A stretch of 64,000 bases of DNA, taken from contig MU853200.1 in NCBI GenBank assembly GCA_033085395.1, forward strand, positions 1 through 64,000, in the 5' to 3' direction. Shown in pieces: positions 56,179 to 64,000 of this stretch (within the stretch, counting starts at the first letter, position 1; each line of letters starts with the position of its first letter). This stretch comes from Xanthoparmelia taractica. Its lineage: Eukaryota > Ascomycota > Lecanoromycetes > Lecanorales > Parmeliaceae. Under the pieces are notes generated by a model. The model saw only the letters and a list, made by a program, of their open reading frames with translations. It had not been told where the DNA came from and ran no database searches. The position numbers and the translations under genes were made by a program.

Positions 56179-56765
56179 GTCGGGCGTTGCGAAAGACGGC
56201 TGAGCTGCTGATATAGCAGAAAGGGCAAAAGTGGAAGCGCAAGCAGATGTGAATATTAGTGGTGGTGATGGTAGTGCAATGTCGGGTATTGCATCCTGGT
56301 GAATAGGTAGACAAGTGAATGAGTGACAGGAATTCTCAGAATGTGGAGCTGAGAGTGGTAGGCGGTGTTGGTGGAGAAGTTCAGAGGCATGGCGATGAAT
56401 TGAGCAAGTTTGGCGCTGATGATGCTCCGCACCGGAGCACTGCCACCACTGCCACCACTGCCACCACTGCCACAGTATCTATTTTCTCACTCGAAGCCAA
56501 GCACCCAATAACTGAAGGCGACGATGATGAACGCCCGCCACTGCGCCTTCCTTCATTCTTTCTCTACATTCAAGTAAATTACACTCTTTCGTTGATTTTC
56601 TATTGACCTTTTGCCTCGTTACTATATCCTATACACCCTGTCTTGTTGATCTCTCTTTGCCATGAGTGTTTGAAGTTACCAAAGGCTGGCATTCAAGGTG
56701 AATGTCTTGCGATGGGTAATCTACTTACTTGCACCCCCTTCCACAGCAATGCTAAGATAGCCTAG
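56179..56765. other. divergent promoter region; probable location of a missing first exon
   Basis: Between ADA3 (minus) and the RING gene (plus). A 9-bp tandem repeat (56441-56473) lies here. The first exon of the RING gene, expected to encode a signal peptide, should fall in this stretch, but no start, donor and phase combination was convincing. Confidence 0.4.
56441..56473. repeat. 9-bp tandem repeat, 3.7 copies
   Basis: The unit TGCCACCAC is repeated perfectly. It falls in the promoter region between two divergent genes. Confidence 0.75.
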
Positions 56766-58483
56766 CCGCTCAATCAGTCGACACCTTCGTCCTTGCCTTC
56801 AGCGATCCTGCTCTAAATGAAGACGAGTCCGAAAGAGCACGCGTCAATGTTCGTTTCCCACCCCTCTCCCCAAAAGCAATCCCACCATTTCAACTGACTG
56901 AACCAACCTCTGCTAGGTCAGCATTTCCTTTGAACTTTTCAACAGTAACCACGTCCAAACCCTCTCCACCAATCAGGCTGGGGGCGACGTCGAAGGGTTG
57001 TTGTTTGTTCCTGATCTCGTTCCGTCTGATCCTTGCTTCAATGCATCTATGCAATACGTCCCCAAAAATGTCACCAGAATAGACGACCTGCCAACCGTGC
57101 AGTACCTATACTTGGCTTTTGCGCCATGGTTTTCCGCAGCTTGTACAAAATCCTACCTTGCCGCCGCCCGTGGGGTTCAAGGCCTCGACGGATTCATGTT
57201 CTATACCCCAGATAACAGCACCGGTAAGCCTCCACCGGTATCAGATGGGATTTGGAATCTCAACGATGGAGGACGATGGAAATCAGAGAACAAATACCCC
57301 GTTTATGCTATACCGGGCGTCGATGGGGCCATTATTATGCAGCAGCTCGCGCAGTACTCAGGCAATGCATCAAGTCCTAAGGCGCAAAATATCCTCACGC
57401 AGGAGCAGATGGATCCTACCGACTACGTGCGACTCTATACGACCTTTGGGCTAGACGGCGGTAGTAACTTGCCTACTTTGTGGGCATTTCTGCTAATCGT
57501 ACTTGCCGTCGTCCTCTTCATTATATTCCTAACATCTCTCTCAATGCACTACTACCAGCGACGCAATCGTCGCGCGCTTGAACGCCGCATCCAAAGTGGC
57601 GCAGTCGACCTCGAAACTCTTGGCATCAAGCGCCTGCGTGTCCCTCAAGAAGCCATTAACAATCTCCCCACTTTCATTTACGTCCCCAATGAGAGCAACC
57701 CAACTTACTCCACCAAGTCTGTGGACCCTATCTCATCCGCGCCCTCGGAGTCGGCGGTGCCAGCCGTCTCCACGCCAGACCACACTAATTGGGCGCAAAC
57801 GATGTGTGTGATCTGTCTCGAGGACTTCGTCCCTCGCAAAACCAAAGTTCGCTCCCTCCCTTGTCATCACATCTACCATCCTGAATGCATCGACCCTTTT
57901 TTGCTGGACAATAGCTCCCTCTGCCCCGTGTGTAAGGCTAAGGTGGTCCCTCAAGAGCAAAATGCCTACACACTTGGGCCGGTCACCAACGCAATGGTGC
58001 GATACGAGCGTCGTGCTAGAAGGATAAGGCTTGCCCGAGAGATGAGACAGGCACAGCTTGGAGAGGTTGAGCCCCAGGGAGGGGGAAGTATCGGCCGCCT
58101 CACCAATCTCAGGAGGGTATGTGGGAGGGATAGGAGAACTTCCAGTGCGCCAAACGCAGCACCAACAACAAGCCAGATCGAGATGGCCGAAGTCGGGAGC
58201 AGGGCGATGTCGAGTCCAACTACAGCTTCGAATCTCGAGGCATCGGGAATGCAGACCAGACCGCCGGCTGACACTAATTTGAGGAGAGAATGGATTAACA
58301 GGAGGATGAGTACTCTTGTGGAGCAACAGCCGACTTTGGAGGAGGCGGAGGCGGAGAGACAGGCACGGATGCCTTCATGTAAGTCTCCCCTCAAGAACAT
58401 TCCTTGGTAGCCATCGAAGAAATTGCTAACAGCGATGTCTAGGGCGAAGAGCTCTTGGCGCTATCTTTCCCGGTTTCCGATAG
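56766..58483 (+). CDS. membrane RING-H2 E3 ubiquitin ligase with PA-type lumenal domain (5' end unresolved)
   Basis: Recognised exons are 56766-56848, 56917-58378 and 58443-58483, giving at least 527 residues; the N-terminal exon is missing. The first readable residues (A-A-Q-S-V-D-T-F) look like a signal-peptide cleavage region. A lumenal protease-associated-like domain follows (VSISFELFNSN, LLFVPDLVP, KYPVYAIPG). One membrane segment is encoded at about 57478-57540 (LWAFLLIVLAVVLFIIFL). The RING-H2 finger lies at 57805-57933 (CVICLEDF, LPCHHIYHPECI, CPVCK), giving the C3H2C3 ligands. This plan (signal, PA, membrane, RING) is that of RNF13/Tul1-like endomembrane ligases. The last 64-nt intron changes the C-terminus to WRRALGAIFPGFR; without it the frame ends at 58410. 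Confidence 0.8.
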
Positions 58484-58728
58484 CTCCAGTAAATGGTCAT
58501 GCGCCGAACAGGCTGCATGGAGACTTGATTCTTTGGCTTTTTATTTGATGCACCGCTTGAGCGAGGAGTTTTGAGGCATAGCGAACCAGATTGAGCAAGG
58601 TGTAGGGGCAATCATGTTGGGTATTGCAAGGATGTTCGAGAGGCTCTTTACCGCATGTTAAGGGAACGCCCTGCTTCATTGTACATCTCACTCCTAGGTA
58701 TCTTCCGCTAACGCACAGTAATGCTGTG
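58484..58728. other. convergent 3' intergenic region
   Basis: A short spacer between the RING gene and the WD40 gene; no coding signal. Confidence 0.4.
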
Positions 58729-60064
58729 TCAATAAGGTTTAAATCTACCCGACTCGCTCCCACCATCAGCAACACTCTTTTTCTTTTTCTTTTTCGGCCT
58801 CTCTGCTTCCGCTCGCCCCTGCTCTTCGTCTCCCCTATCTGTAGACGTCCGCCATGCCTTCACGAAACCATCCTCGCCCGCGGTGAAGATAGTACCATCC
58901 TATTTGGGCCGGTCAATCAGCCTGAATATATAAAATCTCATAATACTTACCTCGTTGTTGACATGAATCGAGCGGACAATCTCCTCTCCGTGTGCGCCGG
59001 AAAGCCGGATCGTTTCGCTGCGATCAAATGACCAGTCGTTGACCCGGCGGAGAGGTACGAGATCTAGACGCTGCTCGCTGATCGAAACAATATCTCAGCT
59101 TCGTGGCAGGAAGCATGCGCGAACGCACCGAAGATGCTTACCTATGTGATCCGGCGCCGACAATCGCTTCGGCGCCGCCGGAAGGAATGACATCGACTGC
59201 ATACTCACAGTCCAGCTTCGGTCTTAGATCTCCAAAGACCGTTGGGGAAGGCTCGTCTGTTGCATCGTTTCCTTCGTTTAAATGAAACACGGAGAAGAGC
59301 TCGTCGTGGCTTAGAGCGAAAAATTCGGAGTTGGAAAGGAATCCGGCGTGGTTGATTGAGCTGCCGTGGTTTTGTACTTGGAGGAGGGCGTCGTCTTCGT
59401 CTGAGATTGAGACGTCGTAAATGTTGACGAGGCCGTCGGTGCTGCCGGAGAGGAGACATTGGGGCTGGGTCGGGTGGAATTGCACTTCTGTTACGTCGTC
59501 GTTGTGACTGTCGATGTAATTTTGTAGCGGCTTGCTTGGAGAGCGGGTGTCCCTGTGACAGCGATGAGTCGGTCTATGCGTTGCTACAGGGTTTGAGAGA
59601 GGTATGAGACCATATTAAGACGGCTGCTTGAGAATGACTTAGCTCCGTACCCGCGGTGATATTTGTGCACTGAGAAGCTAGAGATAAGTACGGAGCAATG
59701 CTGTCTACGAAACCCGTCAATTTCCTTAACTGTGGTTGCGGCTTTCCGGCGTTTGCTGACCGTCGCTGAGTTGCATGGTCTTCTGCCCAACACGCAGGTC
59801 GTACCGTCGCACCACAGCATCTCGGCCTGCCGTCAACAGACTATTGGGATCATGGTCCACAGCTTGCAAGCAGGTCACGCCGTCATGCACATTCTTCAGG
59901 ACTCCACTGGCGATTTCTCGCAGGGTCTTGGGATCAATAAGACGGAGGGAGTCGTCGGATGAGATTGCTGCAAGATGACCGTTCACCTGTACAATTTTGT
60001 AGATGTACGAATCTGCTGGAAGAGACAGTATTGAGGTGGCGGTCAAATTGGCAAGCCTCATCAT
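58729..60064 (-). CDS. WD40-repeat protein, WDR89-like
   Basis: Five exons (60064-59761, 59704-59611, 59552-59142, 59077-58951, 58899-58729) give 368 residues. Beta-propeller blades read SDDSLRLIDPKT, GRDAVVRRYDLR, AAVLIWDTRSPS, STDGLVNIYDVS and, in the last exon, GEDGFVKAWRTS. All four introns (51-64 nt) keep phase. The C-terminus has a run of six Lys (a likely nuclear or nucleolar signal). Order, length and the SHNDDVTEVQFHP segment resemble WDR89, a little-studied conserved protein; no function is assigned. It is head-to-head with the Clr2-like gene, 1.2 kb apart. Confidence 0.78.
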
Positions 60065-61292
60065 GCTGATTCTTGGTCAAAAGCTAGGAAATATGGAGAA
60101 TGAGATATTCTGAAAATGTCACGCATCTTCCAAATTCTTGGATCGAGCTCTTTCTTCTATCACCAAACTCGTGAGCTCTCTGGGAACATAAACTATTTTG
60201 GGATACAGATATGTCATGAAGAGGGAAAATATGGTAACTTTATACATAAATATCTCATGGTTCTTGATTCTCTCAATTCGTTAAGTGGAAAGGAGGCTAG
60301 GAGATTTCTTTCTCCGTCTTTAGCGTGAGCAATTGCAGACCTCGCCCCATGTCGACTTTCCTCCAACATCATATACGAGCTCTGTTGTGCCTTTTCTCTG
60401 CCGATATTGATCAATTGAATCCAGTAAAGAGTGTTTTGCCTTGCAAGACTACTTAGAACAGCTTTCTGAGTCACCACTGACAGAATACAGAGTCCTCCTG
60501 AATTGGACCATTGCCTCGTCAGTCCGGGCTTTCTCCAGAATGGTTCAGTGACTTCAAGCACCCATGACTTACATCCTCCTGAGCTTTCACGACAATTCAT
60601 TCCTGCTTTTCCTAGCTTCTTCGTTACTGCAGGCTGCTTATCGAACCATGAGCCCCCTTCAATGGCGTCTATGGCACTGCATTCCTCTCAATCCTTCTGA
60701 ATATCACGCATCGTCTCCTCTCTCAGAGACTAAATGGATATGGATACTTCTTTAGCAATATACATCGGTGCCTCTGGGGCTCGGACTTTGGATGCCTTTG
60801 CTTTGGTCGGGTCTTCCTAACCCGTGTATGACCCATCGTATGATCCACTATCTGATATTGGACTGGGTTTTTCATGATTCTTGCACTGGCTTCTTATTGT
60901 AACTATATCCCAGACCAACAGCAGTCGCCTTTCACGTCGTTCGGTCCAAGTATAGATGGTCTCACAACAAAGCTGTCTTTCTCTGGACGCCGAGCCACTT
61001 CGGCTGACCACTGACCGTAAACCGCGTCTGACAATATCGTCCACTTAGAACAGATCGATCTAGGCCGAGACACCCAAGGATTGACCCCAGTCCATTTTTA
61101 GTACATTCCCATCAGCTCCCACAAAAGACCTGTTGTCATTCCTTCAACATCTTCTTTCTTCACCACTTATCCTGCCAGTAAATACTATCCCTCAACGATC
61201 CGCCAACCTCCCTCCTGTATCTGCTGTTGCTCACACACAGAGAAGACAGCAGTATAACGCAAACCTCGTACAACAGCCACCAGCAAGCCATC
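60065..61292. other. 1.2-kb divergent intergenic region
   Basis: Promoters for the WD40 gene (minus) and the Clr2-like gene (plus). The 128-codon minus-strand frame at 60214-60600 has no motif and no splice context; I do not call it. Confidence 0.45.
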
Positions 61293-62550
61293 ATGGCCCA
61301 ACCACCCGATTTTGCCCTTTTGTTGACCGACGGTGATTCGAACCACGTTCCTAGCGCTGAGGAGAGGGAGCAAGGCTACAAGACTGCAGCAGACTATGGT
61401 CTGACGCAGAAAGCTCTTTCGAATTTCGCAAACGAGATGATGAGGAAGGCAGATAGGAAAGCCGAGAAGGGTGAGTTACAAACAGGTCTTTTCCTTCCAA
61501 TACCTGCCATCACAGAAAACGCGTGCTGTGTCAGATCTGATCTCCAGATGCTTCATGACATCCGATCGAGCACTCTATCCCCTACACGTGGGACAGAGGA
61601 TCTCCTTTGGAGATCCAGATGGCTAGCGTAACGCGTGGACCTTGTCAAAGCACTTTTCAGTCCAAACCATCCTTGGGTGTCACAAGTCCGAGCCTTTTCG
61701 CTCTATCCTACATATGTAGGAAGTGCTGTTACAGATAAATGTGCCCCAAACTTGTCACGAAGATAACGGGGGTTGTTCGTAGCGAGCTGTCCTTGTTCTA
61801 GTTAACGAGCGTTTGAAGTTCAAGACAAAAGTAAAACGCTAGCGGTGTTGACCGCAATTTTGCTGCCCTAGTTCGCCTCCAATTCTTGAAGTCTCTACTC
61901 TTCCGACACATACTTATCAAAGCATCTCAAGCACTTGTCGCTAACCTTGTTTCGATATCAGGCACACCAAAGAACAAAATGCCAGACGGCTATAGCGTCT
62001 GGCCCTGCCAACGTGGCGGGCGATATAAGCGTGGAAAAGTTCGTCATCCAACCCCAACGCAGCACACATCCATTAACAAAACCCTCAGAACCCGAAGATG
62101 GACTGGTATATCTTCGGCCACCCCAGCGGCAAAAAGATTGACTCGTTTGCGCAATTCGTTGTGCATATCAGTTTCATCCAGCAGCCATTGCAGACGGGCG
62201 GTTGCCCCTGTAAGGTCTGTAAGAAACATCCGGTTCCTGAGGGGAATGTTGCGAGGCCGGATCCGGTACCAGCAACCCTAGGCGCCCCTCATGTGGCTCA
62301 AGCTGCTGCAGAGGATGATGATGGCGAAGATACTCGTTCGGATCACGAGGATGGTGGAGACGGTCCTGCGGAGGAGGACGATGGTGGAGACGCTTCTGCG
62401 GGGGACGACGATGGGGAAGACACTCCTCCCCGGATGAACGCAGACTACGACGAGGAGCGTCGTCGCTTCTTCTTCGTGCTCCTCTTCGTCCTGGTCTTGT
62501 TATTAGCGGTGATACTGGGGATGATGATGGTTGGTTTCTCTGGGTCTTGA
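61293..62550 (+). CDS. Clr2 N-terminal-domain-like protein with acidic repeat and predicted tail anchor
   Basis: Three exons, 61293-61470, 61962-62038 and 62089-62550, give 238 residues. Intron 1 is 491 nt, the longest in the window; intron 2 is 50 nt, and both keep phase. The assembled protein reads MPDGYSVWPCQRGG, then DWYIFGHPSGKKIDSFAQF and CPCKVCKKHP (C124, C126, C129). This order (LP-x-GY, Y-x-FGHPSG, C-x-C-x2-C) resembles the N-terminal domain of Clr2-type transcription-silencing proteins. Unlike those, it ends after an acidic repeat rich in EDDDGED-type units (about 150-200) and a single hydrophobic segment, FFFVLLFVLVLLLAVILGMMM, at the extreme C-terminus, preceded by EERRR. That predicts a tail-anchored membrane protein facing the cytosol or nucleoplasm. 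Function is unknown; the similarity is by eye. Confidence 0.65.
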
Positions 62551-62643
62551 TTCCTTGGGTTTTTTCATTCGACAGGCGGAAAGGGAGGAATAGCCTCGTT
62601 GGTACATGATTGGTTTCCAATAATCCCGGCCCTCCGGCTGTGA

Positions 62644-64000
62644 CTACGACGGATCCCTCTCTTCCTTCTCTACATACTCAGGCGGCGGTAACTCACCCCC
62701 TGCCTCCATGCCCTCATCCGCAGCTATCCACACCTTCCCCAGCTCCCTCTCAATCTCCTCCCTGCGCTTCCGCCAACCCTCTACCTTCGCCAATCTCTCC
62801 CTCAAAGATTCAAGCTCCCGCTCCACTCCCTCTTTTTCCTCCTCCGTGCCGATCCTATCAAAAGTCCACTCGTCGCCTTCTTCGCCTTGGCCAAGATCCA
62901 AATTCCACTCATGATACCGCTTGAGGCTGACTCTTGTACTTATGGTCAGTAAAGTGATGCCTCGTTCCTTGCATCGCTCGTAAAGCAGGCCTTCGACATC
63001 GGAAGAAACAGCCGATGTGCCCTCATCAATGACCGCATAGCGCGGCTCATGATACATCAACCGCGCAAACGCCATTCGCTGCTTTTCACCACCCGAGAGG
63101 ACATCTTTCCACTCCTTCCTTACATCCCAGCCGCCTTCCCGTTCGGGCAGGTAGCCTAACCGTACCTCGTCGAGGATGCGTAATAGCTCGTGGTCCTTGC
63201 GGCCGGAATCGCGCATATCGATTTCGGAGTGCGGATAGATGACTTGGTCCCTTAGGGTGCCGCTGGCGAGGTACGGCCGTTGCGGGAGGAACATGAGGCC
63301 GTCTGTGCCTGTACTGCGGGGCCTTGACACTAGACCATGGTAGACCGGCCAGAGGCCAGCTAGGACGCGAGCAATAGATGATTTCCCGGCGCCGTTCGGA
63401 CCAGAGATTAGGACATGCGCGCCTGGAGTAATTGTGAAGGAGAGGGAGGGGATGAGCAGGTCGCCTGGAAGAGGATGAATGGCTGGAGCGACGAGCGGTA
63501 CGTTTTCAAGACGTACGCCGTCGTAGCCGCGGTGGAGAGTGCCGAGGACGTCAGAGAGGGAGTAGGGTTCAGGGGATGTGCCACGAGGAGGGTAGTAGGC
63601 AGAGGCGTGGACGCGATGGAGCGTGGAGATGAGGGTGTAGACGTGGGATGTGTAGCCTGCCAGTTCGGAAAGATCTTTAATACTGTACATCATGCGTCCG
63701 CCAGCGTCGGCGAGTGAGAGCATGAGGCGTTTATTGGTGATGAACTGTTGCATGCGGCCATGGGAGCGCTTTGCGGGAGATGAGGATGTGGTGGTACCGG
63801 TGGAAGAGAGCTCGGAATGGCCGCCTAGACCACCCCATTCTGGCAAAAAGACGGGGAGGGAGGTGATGAGGTAGCCGAAGGCTGACCAGGAGTATTTCAG
63901 GACAAAATCTTCGAGCATGTTGTAGCGGATCTTGAGATGGTAGATGCCCTCCATCCATACTTTAAGATCTTTGTACCCTTTGTCAAGGAATACCTTCTCC
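62644..64000 (-). CDS. peroxisomal ABC half-transporter, ABCD/PXA type (5' part outside window)
   Basis: The frame enters from the window edge (first full codon 63999) and ends at 62644, about 452 residues. The last membrane helix region includes NMLEDFVLKYSWSAFGYLI, typical of ABCD proteins. The nucleotide-binding domain follows with Walker A GPNGAGKSS (about 63380-63406), signature LSGGEKQR (63080-63102) and a Walker B-type YAVIDEGTSAVS, where most relatives have Cys in place of this Gly. Conserved FLPQRPYLASGTLRDQVIYP precedes the signature. ABCD half-transporters (yeast Pxa1/Pxa2, human ALDP) dimerise in the peroxisome membrane and import very-long-chain acyl-CoA for beta-oxidation. Whether this is Pxa1 or Pxa2 cannot be told from the C-terminal half. 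Its 3' end is 93 bp from the Clr2-like gene's stop. Confidence 0.9.
   Translation of the reverse strand, partial: EKVFLDKGYKDLKVWMEGIYHLKIRYNMLEDFVLKYSWSAFGYLITSLPVFLPEWGGLGGHSELSSTGTTTSSSPAKRSHGRMQQFITNKRLMLSLADAGGRMMYSIKDLSELAGYTSHVYTLISTLHRVHASAYYPPRGTSPEPYSLSDVLGTLHRGYDGVRLENVPLVAPAIHPLPGDLLIPSLSFTITPGAHVLISGPNGAGKSSIARVLAGLWPVYHGLVSRPRSTGTDGLMFLPQRPYLASGTLRDQVIYPHSEIDMRDSGRKDHELLRILDEVRLGYLPEREGGWDVRKEWKDVLSGGEKQRMAFARLMYHEPRYAVIDEGTSAVSSDVEGLLYERCKERGITLLTISTRVSLKRYHEWNLDLGQGEEGDEWTFDRIGTEEEKEGVERELESLRERLAKVEGWRKRREEIERELGKVWIAADEGMEAGGELPPPEYVEKEERDPS

Overview
The window looks like nuclear DNA of a filamentous ascomycete (Pezizomycotina). Evidence: almost every gene is split by short GT-AG introns (mostly 43-130 nt) with CTAAC/CTGAC-type branch sites; the gene set is fungal (SAGA Ada3, Npr2, Kin4-like kinase, TRK potassium transporter, LaeA-like methyltransferase); and the first ~2.4 kb is an extremely AT-rich, gene-free block of the kind left by repeat-induced point mutation (RIP). 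I cannot fix the class from sequence alone. Gene models below were built by joining open frames at splice sites that keep phase and restore conserved motifs. Nothing was confirmed by alignment or transcripts.

Layout. 1-2.4 kb: AT-rich RIP-like island holding a 272-bp terminal-inverted-repeat element. 3-8 kb: membrane fatty acid desaturase, 2OG-Fe(II) oxygenase and, convergently, a mitochondrial acyl-CoA dehydrogenase. 8.8-21 kb: spartin/senescence-domain protein, Kin4-like kinase, secreted GH31 alpha-glucosidase. 21.5-28.2 kb (minus strand): PP4 regulatory subunit R2, UPF0658 Golgi membrane protein, kelch-BTB (Ral2-like) protein. 28.8-36.5 kb (plus strand): Cdh1/Fizzy-related APC/C activator, TFIIA large subunit TOA1, Rid/YjgF protein, an unrecognised conserved-looking protein. 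36.7-41.4 kb (minus): TRK K+ transporter and LaeA-like methyltransferase. 41.4-45.4 kb: 4 kb without a supportable gene. 45.4-51.6 kb: accessory-looking stretch with a tandem-repeat protein, a single-pass membrane protein and a disrupted protein kinase. 52-64 kb: dense conserved genes (NPR2, ADA3/NGG1, RING-H2 membrane E3, WDR89-like WD40 protein, Clr2-like domain protein) and a peroxisomal ABCD transporter cut by the window end.

The genes do not form one pathway. They are ordinary housekeeping and signalling genes separated by a few accessory patches. The LaeA-like gene has no polyketide or peptide synthase near it, so there is no visible metabolite cluster. I found no tRNA, rRNA or CRISPR. 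The oddest items are a Clr2-like domain protein ending in an acidic repeat and a predicted tail anchor, the kinase relic with two independent lesions, the 29-residue-repeat protein, and a small inverted-repeat transposon family with possible relics outside the RIP island. I see no convincing new multi-gene system.
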